A stretch of DNA of 64,000 nt from Paenibacillus albiflavus (GTDB lineage Bacteria > Bacillota > Bacilli > Paenibacillales > NBRC-103111): assembly GCF_004344915.1 (NCBI RefSeq), contig NZ_SKFG01000004.1, forward strand, positions 186,001-250,000, given 5' to 3'. The translations under genes were made by a program, and so were the position numbers. Each line of letters opens with the position of its first letter. The stretch's first letter is position 1. The notes under the pieces were generated by a model, which ran no database searches, was not told where the DNA came from, and worked only from the letters and a program-made list of their open reading frames with translations. Positions 1-9,300 of the stretch are shown in pieces.

Positions 1-1
1 T

Positions 2-124
2 CGTATGGTCGACATCAACAAGGCGCTAATGATGAACGATATTGGTGTAATGGAAGTTCAAGCCTGTAATGAAAGCCTGGAGGATTACTTCAAGAAGATT
101 ACAGGAGGTGAAGGCATTGCTTAG
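2..124 (+). CDS. ABC transporter ATP-binding protein, C-terminal fragment (cut by window edge)
   Basis: The reading frame is open from the window edge and stops at 122-124. The visible 40 residues end in SLEDYFKKITGG, which is the usual C-terminal ending of bacitracin/lantibiotic-type exporter ATPases (BcrA family). The stop overlaps the start of the next permease gene by a few bases, so the three genes form one translationally coupled ATPase-permease-permease operon. The nucleotide-binding motifs lie outside the window, so the assignment rests on the C-terminal ending and on the context. Confidence 0.7.
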   Translation, partial: RMVDINKALMMNDIGVMEVQACNESLEDYFKKITGGEGIA

Positions 125-860
125 TCTAATTCATACGGAAATGTTGAAACTGAAAAGAAAAAGAATGCTATGGGTTATGTTTGGCATTGCGGCTGCAATG
201 CCTGCTCTTATAACTTTCTATGCATCAGGCATCTCACGGGAAAATTCCCTTATGGACAGCTTTATGGACTTTTACAAAATGTCTCTCGGATATATGAACA
301 TTCTGATACTTCCTTGTATGTTAGGTATTTTGGGAACCATGATTTTTACGGATGAATACAAAAATGACACGATGAAGCAATTAGCGGTAGTACCTGTAAC
401 AAAAATCGAGCTGCTTATTTCTAAAATCGCTATGCTCTTTATTTTGTCTACAACGATCATGCTTTTTACCGGTGTGCTAAACGTGATAGGCGGATTTATT
501 GCGGGTGGTTTTTCTGACATTAACGGAACCCTCATATTGCGTGTATTTTCACTTTGCCTGATTAGCGGTTTATTAACGCCACTTGCATTGATGCCTGTGG
601 TTTTGGTCATTGTGATTTCGAAAAAGGGATACATCCTTCCGATCAGCTTAAATGTAGTCTATGTTTTTCTTGGGTACATCGCAGCATCCTCCCTTGTCGG
701 GATTCACCCAATTTCAAGCCTGATGAAAATTGTGTGGCACAATAATAAGGAAGGTGTCCTATTGGACGGAAGTTTACCGATGAGTATGATCAACATTGCT
801 GCAATCGCGCTTGTGTGCTTTGCAACATCGGCATTATTTTTGAAAAGGCGGTTAGATTAA
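117..860 (+). CDS. ABC-2 type permease of a peptide-antibiotic/lantibiotic exporter
   Basis: Membrane subunit that, with the upstream ATPase and the next permease, should export or expel membrane-active peptides (BcrB/LanE/LanG-like). The protein begins LSLIHTEMLKLKRKR, the basic amphipathic start typical of this family, followed by about six hydrophobic segments. I place the start at TTG 117 because an AGGAGG site at 103-108 sits 8 bases upstream; an ATG at 69 lies further inside the ATPase gene and has no ribosome site. Family-level function is reasonably sure; the actual substrate (self-immunity or resistance) cannot be told from sequence. Confidence 0.82.
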   Translation: MLSLIHTEMLKLKRKRMLWVMFGIAAAMPALITFYASGISRENSLMDSFMDFYKMSLGYMNILILPCMLGILGTMIFTDEYKNDTMKQLAVVPVTKIELLISKIAMLFILSTTIMLFTGVLNVIGGFIAGGFSDINGTLILRVFSLCLISGLLTPLALMPVVLVIVISKKGYILPISLNVVYVFLGYIAASSLVGIHPISSLMKIVWHNNKEGVLLDGSLPMSMINIAAIALVCFATSALFLKRRLD

Positions 861-1595
861 ATGTTGACTCTAGTCAAAATGGAAGTCCTCAAACTAAAAC
901 GGTCCAATATTTTCCGTATTGCACTGCTGATTTTACTATTACTTACAGGAATTATTGTCATGCAAGGCTCCATGCTGCACAATGGGGTACGCTTTTTTGA
1001 TTCGCCAGGTTGGCTTTTGGAAGGGGCGCTATCCTGGGGGACATTTTATATTTTTCCAGCCATTTTCTCCTTGCTAGGAACTTATATGATAAGCAGAGAG
1101 TTTCAAGATGGAACAATGAAAATACTGCAGACCATTCCAGTTGATATGAACAAGCTTATAAAGGCGAAGCTTTTCACATCCTGTATCATGTCTATCATTC
1201 TATCGATAACGTTATTTATTTTGATTCTTATAAGTGAAATGATATTACATGTGCATCAGCTGTCAATCGACCTAATTCTAGGTTATTTCATACAATATTT
1301 GCTTCAAGGGATCGGGATCTTTATTGCCATTACTCCGATTATTGCGCTAACGGCCATTTTTCAAAAAAGCTATTTGCTTTCAATCGTATTTGCAATCATC
1401 TATTCCTTCATGGGCATATTTGCTGCCAGCTCCAAGCTGCATAGCATTTACCCTATTTCTGCAGTATTTGTGTTCTCGGGAGCGTACCCGGTTACGGGGA
1501 TGGCATATTGGTTAAGCTGTCTGAGTCTACTCGCTACCTTGGCAATAGCATTGATGATGCTGAAGCGTATAGGGGTGTATAAAGAAAAATTTTAA
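861..1595 (+). CDS. ABC-2 type permease of a peptide-antibiotic/lantibiotic exporter (second subunit)
   Basis: Starts at the base after the stop of the previous permease and is about the same length (244 residues). It shows the same N-terminal signature, MEVLKLKRSN, and six hydrophobic stretches, so the pair looks like a heterodimeric LanE/LanG-type channel. Together with the partial ATPase it makes a complete three-component exporter. No lantibiotic precursor or modification gene is visible in the window, which favours a resistance rather than a biosynthetic role, although what lies upstream is unknown. Confidence 0.82.
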   Translation: MLTLVKMEVLKLKRSNIFRIALLILLLLTGIIVMQGSMLHNGVRFFDSPGWLLEGALSWGTFYIFPAIFSLLGTYMISREFQDGTMKILQTIPVDMNKLIKAKLFTSCIMSIILSITLFILILISEMILHVHQLSIDLILGYFIQYLLQGIGIFIAITPIIALTAIFQKSYLLSIVFAIIYSFMGIFAASSKLHSIYPISAVFVFSGAYPVTGMAYWLSCLSLLATLAIALMMLKRIGVYKEKF

Positions 1596-1691
1596 TAATA
1601 GTCTAGTCATTATATTGAAACCTTTCGCAACAACCTTCCGTCTATTTGTGTAGATTATGGTAAATCCTAGTTTACGAGGAGGAAGATGATT

Positions 1692-4049
1692 GTGAAATTA
1701 TTGAAAATGGCTAGTACAGTGGCAGTCGCATCTGCATTGCTGCTGTCAACTGCTGCTCCTGCGGTTATGGCCGCAAGTACAGAGGTATCAACGTCAGAGC
1801 AAACAATGATCATAGATTATCCAGATGGGAAAACTCAGCGAGTGGTAGAGGCGAAGTTATCCAAGGAACAAGCAATCGAAATCGCAAATAAATACATCCA
1901 GATTCCAAGCGATTATAAGCTACAGTCTGCTAATTTGAACTCCGATTGGAGCAATAGCGGAAGTTCTAGCTCATGGTATCTTAACTTTACGAAGCAAGAT
2001 GGCGAACGAACCGTTGGGGGCATTAGTGTGAATATCGATGGGAATACGGGCCGCTTGCAGAACTATAACAGCTATGTAAATGATCCGGAATACAAACCTA
2101 GCTTCCCGCCAAAAGTGAACTTTAATAATGGGAAGGCGATTGCAGATAAGTGGCTTTCAAGCATAAATCCCAAGGAATATGAGCAGATCAAGTATAATGA
2201 TCGCTATGAAGAAGCAGTTAAACCGCCCCTGGACGGCAATGTTCAATATAACTACTCGTATGTTCGCTTGGTAAATGGCGTTCCATTCCCGCAAGACACC
2301 GTGTCGGTTAATGTGAATGGCGATGGTCAAGTGGTGAGCTATTATTCGAATTGGACGCCGAACGTTAAATTTGAAGCCAAAGATAATGTCATACCACTTG
2401 CCGATGCGCTTAAGATTTTCCGTAATAAGTCGCAATTATCTTTGCTTTACCAGCTTCCTTATCAAGTTCAAGGGGAGAAAAAGCCTTATACGGCCTATAT
2501 GATGGATACGTTCATGCTGAATGCAAAGTCGGGTGAGTGGTGGTCTCCGTATGGCGATACAATCGCACCAAGCATGGACGATAAGCCGATTTCGGATAAA
2601 CCGTTAGGTAATAAGCCTGCCTCGAACTTAAAGCTGACGAAGGATGATGCGATTAAGAAGGTTGAGCAGTCCTTTACCATCCCACAAGGATACACCTTGC
2701 AGAATGCTTCCTATAATGAATATTTTAATCCAGAAAATAATGAGAACATGAGCAACTGGAGTTTAAGCTGGAGTTTATCTGCCCCGGACAAGGAGCTAAC
2801 CAAGAGACGGGTTGATTCAATGGTCTATGCGAATGTCAATGCAAGCACTGGCGAGATAATGAACTACAATTACTATGTGAATAATTATGATCCACTTACA
2901 GGCACTACTGCTCCAGTAGAAGCGAAGATAACGGTAGACCAAGCGAAGACGAAGGCGATCGAGTTTGCCAAGAAAATGGTTCCATACTATGCGCATGAAT
3001 TGGTACTAGCGAATACACAGGACCCACAGGTCCTATTGAAAGATAAGAATGCCAGAACGCTCGAATTTAACTTTAAACATGTCAGCGATGGGGTAACGAT
3101 TGGCTACAATAATCTGACTATCTCAATTGATAAAGAAACAGGAGAGATCACGAATTATTACGCTAACTTCTCTTTGACTGAGTACCCTACGAAGAAGCCA
3201 TCGGTCATTACCCTAGATAAAGCCAAGGATCTGCTCTTGTCGCAATATGATGTTGAGCTTGCTTATGTAACGGAGCAGAAGCCAATGCTGTTAAACGATC
3301 AAAGGTATGCGCTAATGGTAGCATCTGGTGAGATTAAACCGAATACAGAGGTATCAAAGACACCTGAAGCGAAGCTTGTTTATCAATTGGTTTCCAAATA
3401 TCAACGTGAGCCATTCTTCCTAGATGCGATTACGGGTACTTGGAAAAGCATGTCCACTGGCGATCAGATTTCCCTTGATAAGGTGAAGGTTGTTGATATC
3501 GATAATCACTGGGCTAAAGAGGCTTTACAGCTGATGCTCGATTATCAAGCGCTCGATATTAAAAATGGCAAGGTGTCACCTGATGAATCGATAACGAAGG
3601 GCGAAATGGTCAAAATGCTGGTCATCACGATGAACGGCGGCTATTCTCCTGACTTCTATGCTATGGCGGCAAGAAAAAATTCTTTTGCTGATGTAACGAA
3701 TCAAAGCAAGTATTTTGCTTATGTAGAAACAGCGCTTGACCGTCGCTTAATTGACAAGGCCGATAAATTCAATCCTGACCAAAAAATGACGCGTGATGAT
3801 ATGGCAACCCTTATCGTTCGTGCACTCGGCTTCGATAAGCTTGCGCAATTCAGCTCCATGTTCAATACAAGCTTCACAGATGTTGCAGATGTTAAGAATC
3901 AAGGGGCAGCTGCAATCGCAATAGGACTTGGTATTATGACGGTGGACAATGGGATGTTCAATCCGAAGAAAGAAGTAACACGTGCAGACGCTGCAAGTGC
4001 CTTCTACCGTTATTTACAGAAGCGTTCGCTCGTTCAAACGAATTACTAA
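1692..4049 (+). CDS. Secreted YcdB/YcdC-repeat protein with C-terminal S-layer homology domains
   Basis: A surface protein of about 785 residues. A signal peptide (basic start, hydrophobic core, cleavage near VMAAS) is followed by repeated YcdB/YcdC (PepSY-like) units. These carry phrases such as NIDGNTGRLQNYN, NVNASTGEIMNYNYYV and SIDKETGEITNYY, each a beta-rich module of about 130 residues. The last 180 residues carry SLH domains (DIDNHWAKEALQLML, FADVTN, FTDVADVKNQGAAAIA) that should bind secondary cell-wall polymer. I prefer GTG 1692 over ATG 1686 because AGGAGG at 1677-1682 is 9 bases from the GTG but only 3 from the ATG. Function is unknown; related proteins may act as protease inhibitors or wall-associated regulators. 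Confidence 0.88.
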   Translation: MKLLKMASTVAVASALLLSTAAPAVMAASTEVSTSEQTMIIDYPDGKTQRVVEAKLSKEQAIEIANKYIQIPSDYKLQSANLNSDWSNSGSSSSWYLNFTKQDGERTVGGISVNIDGNTGRLQNYNSYVNDPEYKPSFPPKVNFNNGKAIADKWLSSINPKEYEQIKYNDRYEEAVKPPLDGNVQYNYSYVRLVNGVPFPQDTVSVNVNGDGQVVSYYSNWTPNVKFEAKDNVIPLADALKIFRNKSQLSLLYQLPYQVQGEKKPYTAYMMDTFMLNAKSGEWWSPYGDTIAPSMDDKPISDKPLGNKPASNLKLTKDDAIKKVEQSFTIPQGYTLQNASYNEYFNPENNENMSNWSLSWSLSAPDKELTKRRVDSMVYANVNASTGEIMNYNYYVNNYDPLTGTTAPVEAKITVDQAKTKAIEFAKKMVPYYAHELVLANTQDPQVLLKDKNARTLEFNFKHVSDGVTIGYNNLTISIDKETGEITNYYANFSLTEYPTKKPSVITLDKAKDLLLSQYDVELAYVTEQKPMLLNDQRYALMVASGEIKPNTEVSKTPEAKLVYQLVSKYQREPFFLDAITGTWKSMSTGDQISLDKVKVVDIDNHWAKEALQLMLDYQALDIKNGKVSPDESITKGEMVKMLVITMNGGYSPDFYAMAARKNSFADVTNQSKYFAYVETALDRRLIDKADKFNPDQKMTRDDMATLIVRALGFDKLAQFSSMFNTSFTDVADVKNQGAAAIAIGLGIMTVDNGMFNPKKEVTRADAASAFYRYLQKRSLVQTNY

Positions 4050-4061
4050 TCGTTATAAAAG

Positions 4062-4098
4062 AAACAGCAATTCGGGGATTAGCCGAATTGCTGTTTTG
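4062..4098 (+). terminator. Rho-independent terminator after the SLH protein gene
   Basis: A perfect 14-bp inverted repeat (4062-4075 with 4083-4096, arm AAACAGCAATTCGG) encloses a 7-base loop, and the right arm ends in TTT. It lies directly after the SLH gene and before ilvA. Confidence 0.88.
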
Positions 4099-4165
4099 TG
4101 CTTTATTCCCTTGTGATACAATAGACGATAAAATGATCAACCTGGGAGAAGGAAGGGAAAGAGAA

Positions 4166-5422
4166 ATGCCGCAAGACAGCAAGTTGTACATTGAGGATAT
4201 TATGAAGGCTAGTCATGCTCTAAGCAAAGTGATTGATCCTTCGCCGCTTCAGCGAAATGAGTTGTTATCCAATAAGTATGAATGTAATGTCTATTTAAAG
4301 CGTGAAGATTTGCAAGTTGTCCGTTCCTTCAAGATTCGTGGCGCGTATAATGCGATCCATCAATTGTCGGACGAGCAGCGAAATAGCGGGGTCGTATGTG
4401 CGAGTGCGGGCAATCATGCACAGGGTGTAGCTTATTCGTGCAAATTATTAGGAATTGAAGGCAAAATATTCATGCCGACAACGACGCCAAGGCAGAAAAT
4501 TTCGCAAGTTAAGTTTTTTGGCGGTACGAATGTTGAAGTTATTCTTGTCGGCGATACCTATGACGATTCCTTCAATCAAGCAATCGCCTATTGTAAAGAG
4601 CATGGCATGGCATTTATCCATCCATTCGATGACAATGCGACGATCGCGGGACAAGGCACGGTTGGCATGGAGATGATGAATCAAATTCATGAAACACCTG
4701 ATTATGTCTTCGCAACGATTGGCGGCGGAGGTCTGGCGGCAGGGATCGGCTCTTATATTAAAAGCGTCTCTCCTTCAACGAAGCTGATTGGCGTAGAACC
4801 AGAAGGTGCGGCTAGTATGAAGGCGGCATTCGAGAGCGGTAAAGTAGTGAAATTAAAAACGATTAGTAAATTCGTTGATGGTGCGGCGGTTAAGCAGGTA
4901 GGTGAGATCGCCTATCAAATCTGCACCAAGGTACTTGACGATATTACCGTCATTCCTGAAGGAAAGGAATGTACAACCATTCTTGAATTATATAATAATA
5001 ATGCGATCGTAATTGAACCTGCGGGTGCATTGCCTGTTGCTGCGCTTGATGCCTACAAGGAACAAATTCGCGGTACTACAGTTGTGTGTGTCATTTCAGG
5101 TGGGAATAACGATATTGATCGGTTGCAGGAAATCAAAGAACGCTCCATGATTTATGAAGGACTTAAGCATAATTTTGTGATTGATTTCCCTCAGCGTGCA
5201 GGCGCTTTGCGCGAGTTCCTGGAAGAAGTGTTAGGACCAACAGATGATATTACACGATTTGAATATATGAAAAAAACGAATCGAGAAAATGCGCCGGCAA
5301 TCGTAGGGATCGAGCTGAAGAATCGCGATGATTATGAAGCGTTGATGAAACGGTTGTCTGAGCGAGACTTTGAATTTATTGAAATCAATAAAGATCCGCA
5401 GCTCTTCAACCTGCTTATTTAG
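4166..5422 (+). CDS. ilvA: Threonine dehydratase (L-threonine ammonia-lyase), biosynthetic
   Basis: PLP-dependent deamination of threonine to 2-oxobutanoate, the first committed step to isoleucine. The PLP lysine is in VRSFKIRGAYNAI (around residue 50), the phosphate-binding glycine loop is GGGGLAAGI, and SGGNNDID is near residue 310. A single C-terminal ACT-like regulatory domain (from about residue 330, NFVIDFPQRAGALREF) makes it the short Bacillus-type enzyme of about 418 residues. The start at ATG 4166 is preceded by GGAAGGGAAAGAG; an upstream in-frame ATG at 4088 falls inside the preceding terminator and is rejected. It is bounded by terminators on both sides, so it is monocistronic. Confidence 0.93.
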   Translation: MPQDSKLYIEDIMKASHALSKVIDPSPLQRNELLSNKYECNVYLKREDLQVVRSFKIRGAYNAIHQLSDEQRNSGVVCASAGNHAQGVAYSCKLLGIEGKIFMPTTTPRQKISQVKFFGGTNVEVILVGDTYDDSFNQAIAYCKEHGMAFIHPFDDNATIAGQGTVGMEMMNQIHETPDYVFATIGGGGLAAGIGSYIKSVSPSTKLIGVEPEGAASMKAAFESGKVVKLKTISKFVDGAAVKQVGEIAYQICTKVLDDITVIPEGKECTTILELYNNNAIVIEPAGALPVAALDAYKEQIRGTTVVCVISGGNNDIDRLQEIKERSMIYEGLKHNFVIDFPQRAGALREFLEEVLGPTDDITRFEYMKKTNRENAPAIVGIELKNRDDYEALMKRLSERDFEFIEINKDPQLFNLLI

Positions 5423-5442
5423 AACGAAATAGCTATTCCATT

Positions 5443-5490
5443 AGACTGTTCTTTAAGAAGTGAGACTCTTCTTAAAGAACAGTCTTTTTT
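5443..5490 (+). terminator. Rho-independent terminator after ilvA
   Basis: A perfect 18-bp inverted repeat (5443-5460 with 5468-5485) with a 7-base loop and a six-T run. It is one of the strongest terminators in the window. Confidence 0.93.
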
Positions 5491-5592
5491 AGTTTCTTTT
5501 TACATAATAAAGGGAACTCCACTGCATACTACCAATTAGGCTGTACTTATGATTTGGAAAGATTCGAACCTTATTGAAGTGGAGGAGATCAT

Positions 5593-6648
5593 ATGAAGAA
5601 GCTAATTAAATATTCGTTCTTGCTTGTGATTGTACTGTCTCTTGTATTGTCTGGTTGCGGTGGTGCCAAACCGAGCCCGACATCTGAGGCGAATCCATCG
5701 CCTGGTGCTTCACCTGGAGGTGCGGCTGGCAGCGGCAAGGACTTTAAGTTCGGTATGGTGACCGATGTTGGTGGGATTAATGATAAGTCGTTTAACCAAA
5801 GCGCATGGGAGGCACTACAGAAGCTTGGCAAAGATACAGGTGCGAACGTCAAGTATTTACAAAGTAAATCAGATGCTGATTTTGTACCGAATTTGAATCA
5901 ATTCGTGAAAGGTAAGTACAACCTGACATGGGGGATCGGATTCATTATTGAGAAAGCGCTGAAGCAGGTAGCTCAGCAGAATCCTGATGCGAAGCTAGCC
6001 ATTGTAGATAATGTTGTCGACCTGCCGAACGTGACTTCCGTTACTTTTGCTGAACAGGAAGGTTCATTCTTAGTTGGGGTTATTGCGGGTTTAATGACTA
6101 AAACGAATAAGATTGGCTTTGTAGGTGGAATGGATATTCCCGTGATTAAGCGTTTTGAAGCGGGATTTAGAGCAGGAATTAAAGCGGCAAACCCACAGGC
6201 GCAGCTTATTACGAACTATACAGGAACCTTTGATAAACCTGACTTGGGCAAATCCGCGGCTGCAACGCTCTATAACGGTGGGGCTGATATTATTTTCCCT
6301 TCAGCTGGCGCAACAGGCAGCGGTGTATTTAATGAGGCTAAGGATCGGTCCAAAGCAGGTAAAAAAGTATGGGTTATTGGTGTCGATAAAGATCAATCAG
6401 TTGAATTCGGCACAGATATTACATTAACATCCATGATCAAACGTGTGGATGAGGCGGTATATAAGATTTGTAATGATATGATTGCAGGCAACTTCAAGGG
6501 CGGTCAAGTAACGAATCTTGGACTTAAGGATAATGGCGTTGGAATTGCAGACAACTCGAATATTAATGTGCCAGAGGATGTTCTTAAGAAAGTAGAAGAA
6601 TACAAAGCCAAAATCATTAGTGGCGAAATTAAAGTGCCAGACAAGTGA
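5593..6648 (+). CDS. nupN: BMP-family nucleoside-binding lipoprotein of an ABC importer
   Basis: Extracellular substrate-binding lipoprotein of the Bmp/PnrA (Med) family, expected to capture purine or pyrimidine nucleosides for the importer encoded by the next three genes. The signal peptide ends in a lipobox (LVLSGC, Cys about residue 22), followed by a Pro/Ser/Gly-rich linker. The mature domain has typical BMP phrases: GMVTDVGGINDKSFNQSAW near the start, GFVGGMDIPVI in the middle and VIGVDKDQ late. The gene order lipoprotein-ATPase-permease-permease matches Bacillus NupNOPQ (YufNOPQ). The symbol is by family analogy; a xylose or simple-sugar role is less likely. Confidence 0.87.
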   Translation: MKKLIKYSFLLVIVLSLVLSGCGGAKPSPTSEANPSPGASPGGAAGSGKDFKFGMVTDVGGINDKSFNQSAWEALQKLGKDTGANVKYLQSKSDADFVPNLNQFVKGKYNLTWGIGFIIEKALKQVAQQNPDAKLAIVDNVVDLPNVTSVTFAEQEGSFLVGVIAGLMTKTNKIGFVGGMDIPVIKRFEAGFRAGIKAANPQAQLITNYTGTFDKPDLGKSAAATLYNGGADIIFPSAGATGSGVFNEAKDRSKAGKKVWVIGVDKDQSVEFGTDITLTSMIKRVDEAVYKICNDMIAGNFKGGQVTNLGLKDNGVGIADNSNINVPEDVLKKVEEYKAKIISGEIKVPDK

Positions 6649-6682
6649 TCGATCCGAAAAGCATGACAGTGGCAGGTGTGAT

Positions 6683-8236
6683 ATGAGTACAAACGTACCG
6701 GTTGTGGAATTATTAGGGATTACGAAACGATTTCCAGGTATCGTAGCAAACGATGCGATTTCACTAAAGCTCCATAAAGGTGAAATTCTTGCCTTGCTAG
6801 GTGAGAACGGTGCGGGTAAATCTACGCTCATGAATATTCTGTTCGGACTGTATCAGCCTGATGAAGGTGAAATCCAAATGAATGGCAAGCCAGTCATTAT
6901 CGATTCGCCCAATACAGCCATTTCATTAGGGATTGGAATGGTGCATCAGCATTTTAAGCTAGTACAGCCGTTTACAGTTACTGAGAATATCGTGCTCGGC
7001 ATGGAGCCGCGCAAAGGAATGAATATCGATTATCAAGCTGCTACGCGTAAGGTTAAGGAGTTATCCGAGCAATACGGCCTCAGCATTGACCCGAATGCCC
7101 GGATAGCCGATATCTCTGTTGGGATGCAGCAACGGGTGGAGATTGTAAAGACGTTGTTTCGCGGGGCGGACATTCTCATTTTTGATGAGCCGACAGCCGT
7201 ACTCACACCACAGGAAATTGAGGAATTGATGGCGATTCTGCGGAAGCTCGTGGCAGAAGGAAAGTCTATCATTCTCATTACGCATAAGCTGAAGGAAATT
7301 ATGCAGATAGCGGATACGGTAACGATTATTCGTAGAGGCAAGGTAATCGATACCGTAAAAAAAACGGAGACGAATACACAGCATTTAGCGGAGCAAATGG
7401 TAGGTCGCAAAGTATCGTTTCAAGTCGATAAGAAGCCGTCGCAGCCTAAACTTCCGGTGCTGGAGGTTAGAGGTCTGCATTGCCATGGTCCTCGTGGAGA
7501 AGAAGCGCTAAACGGAATTACATTTGGTGTTCGCGCTGGAGAAATATTAGGAATTGCAGGCGTTGACGGTAACGGGCAGAGTGAACTAATTGAGGTATTA
7601 ACAGGCCTGCGTAAGTCGTACCGAGGGGATGTTGCGATTAACAGTACGAACGTAACGAATTGGTCTCCTAGGAAAATTACGGAGTCAGGATTAGCCCATA
7701 TTCCGGAGGATCGGCATAAACGAGGGCTCGTACTCGATTTTAGCGTAAGTGAGAATTTGGTGCTGGAGACGTATTTTTACCCGCAATTTAATAAGAATGG
7801 ATTGCTTAGTTATGATGCGATTGATCGGCATGCTGAGAAGTTAATTGAACGTTACGATATTCGTACACCGAGTATTCATAGCGTCATAAGATCATTGTCT
7901 GGCGGCAATCAGCAGAAAGTGATAATTGCACGTGAGATCGAGCGGAATCCAGAGCTGCTCATTGCTGCACAGCCTACACGGGGACTTGATGTTGGCGCGA
8001 TTGAGTTTGTCCATCGGCAGTTAATTGAACAACGAGATAAAGGCAAGGCTGTACTGTTGATTTCATTTGAGCTTGATGAAATTCGGAACGTCTCTGATCG
8101 GATAGCGGTGATCTATGAAGGTCAAATCGTTGGCGAAGTCATGCCGCATGAAACTACGGATCAAGAGCTTGGTTTAATGATGGCTGGCAGTAAAGAATCT
8201 AAGGAAGGCGGGGACAAGCATGGGTCGACTCATTAA
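6683..8236 (+). CDS. nupO: Nucleoside ABC importer ATPase with two fused ATP-binding domains
   Basis: Energises the nucleoside importer. It has two consecutive ABC domains, as in RbsA/NupO proteins. The first has Walker A GENGAGKS, signature SVGMQQRVEI and Walker B ILIFDEPTAVL. The second has a degenerate Walker A (GVDGNGQSE), signature LSGGNQQKVI and a Walker B region in which the usual DEP is AAQPTRGLDVG, so the second site is probably catalytically weak, as is common in this family. The start at ATG 6683 is chosen over an in-frame ATG at 6620 that lies inside the lipoprotein gene. The gene overlaps the next permease by 17 bases. Confidence 0.9.
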   Translation: MSTNVPVVELLGITKRFPGIVANDAISLKLHKGEILALLGENGAGKSTLMNILFGLYQPDEGEIQMNGKPVIIDSPNTAISLGIGMVHQHFKLVQPFTVTENIVLGMEPRKGMNIDYQAATRKVKELSEQYGLSIDPNARIADISVGMQQRVEIVKTLFRGADILIFDEPTAVLTPQEIEELMAILRKLVAEGKSIILITHKLKEIMQIADTVTIIRRGKVIDTVKKTETNTQHLAEQMVGRKVSFQVDKKPSQPKLPVLEVRGLHCHGPRGEEALNGITFGVRAGEILGIAGVDGNGQSELIEVLTGLRKSYRGDVAINSTNVTNWSPRKITESGLAHIPEDRHKRGLVLDFSVSENLVLETYFYPQFNKNGLLSYDAIDRHAEKLIERYDIRTPSIHSVIRSLSGGNQQKVIIAREIERNPELLIAAQPTRGLDVGAIEFVHRQLIEQRDKGKAVLLISFELDEIRNVSDRIAVIYEGQIVGEVMPHETTDQELGLMMAGSKESKEGGDKHGSTH

Positions 8237-9299
8237 AGTGACTTCTGGCAATACAGTGCTTGTACCGCTTATTGCTATTTTGCTTGGGCTGCTGACGGGG
8301 GCAGTCGTTATGCTCATCGGCGGATACAATCCAATTGTTGCTTATGCTGCGCTCTTGGAGCGTGTATTTGGCAATATCTATGACTTTGGCGAGACAATCA
8401 GGCAGATAACCCCATTAATTCTAACAGGCCTATCCGTTGCTTTTGCATTCCGTACAGGTCTATTCAATATTGGCGCAGAGGGACAGTTCATTCTGGGCAT
8501 GACAGGTGCAACGCTTATTGGTGATCAAGTAAGCTTGCCTGCTTACATTCATTTGCCTTTAGCGATTATTGTAGGCGCACTGCTTGGTGGATTCTGGGGC
8601 GCAATAGCAGGCTGGTTAAAGGCAAAGCGTGGTGTAAATGAAGTTATCTCGACCATCATGCTCAACTGGATTGCCTTGTATCTGGGCAACTATATTGTGA
8701 AAGCCTTCTTGCTGGAACCCGGTATGCAGGATTCACGCATCATCAAATCAACTGCTATATTATCGGTGGACTGGCTTACCAATCTATTCGATGGGGCTAG
8801 GGTGCATTGGGGTATACTTATTGCGCTTCTGGCTGCTTATGCATTTTATTTAATTCTCTGGAAAACCAAACAAGGCTTCGAGCTGCGAGCTGTTGGCTTA
8901 AATCCATATGCTGCTGAATATGCAGGGATGAATGTTGGTAGGAACATTATGAAGGCGATGTTCATTGGAGGCGTATTCGCCGGACTTGCGGGAGCTTTTG
9001 AAATTCTCGGTGTGTTCCACTATCAATCGATTGCATCAGCCTTTCCTGGTTACGGATTGGATGGAATTGCCGTATCCCTGCTTGGAATGAACAGTCCACT
9101 TGGCGTCGTCCTCGCAGCTTGCTTATTCGGTGTCCTGACTTATGGTTCGGCAGGAATGAGTTTTGCCGCAGATGTGCCGCCAGAGCTCATTCGAGTCGTG
9201 ATCGGTGCCATCATTTTCTTTATCGCTGCACAGGCAATCGTTCGTCTGATTATTGCTCCGTTCTATGCGAAGCGGAATAAAGCACAAGGGGGAAGTTAG
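8220..9299 (+). CDS. nupP: Nucleoside ABC importer permease, first subunit
   Basis: Integral membrane permease of the BPD_transp_2 (RbsC/NupP) family with about nine hydrophobic segments. It carries the family phrase FRTGLFNIGAEGQF near residue 75 and LRAVGLNPYAAEYAGMNV near residue 225, the coupling-helix region that contacts the ATPase. It starts inside the end of the ATPase gene and stops one base before the GTG of the second permease, so translation is coupled throughout. It is paired with the next gene as the heterodimeric channel. Confidence 0.9.
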   Translation: MGRLIKVTSGNTVLVPLIAILLGLLTGAVVMLIGGYNPIVAYAALLERVFGNIYDFGETIRQITPLILTGLSVAFAFRTGLFNIGAEGQFILGMTGATLIGDQVSLPAYIHLPLAIIVGALLGGFWGAIAGWLKAKRGVNEVISTIMLNWIALYLGNYIVKAFLLEPGMQDSRIIKSTAILSVDWLTNLFDGARVHWGILIALLAAYAFYLILWKTKQGFELRAVGLNPYAAEYAGMNVGRNIMKAMFIGGVFAGLAGAFEILGVFHYQSIASAFPGYGLDGIAVSLLGMNSPLGVVLAACLFGVLTYGSAGMSFAADVPPELIRVVIGAIIFFIAAQAIVRLIIAPFYAKRNKAQGGS

Positions 9300-9300
9300 A

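Noticed and set aside
7061-7410. Minus-strand frames within the nucleoside importer ATPase gene
   Set aside because: Shadows of a conserved ABC ATPase; no ribosome sites and no family resemblance.
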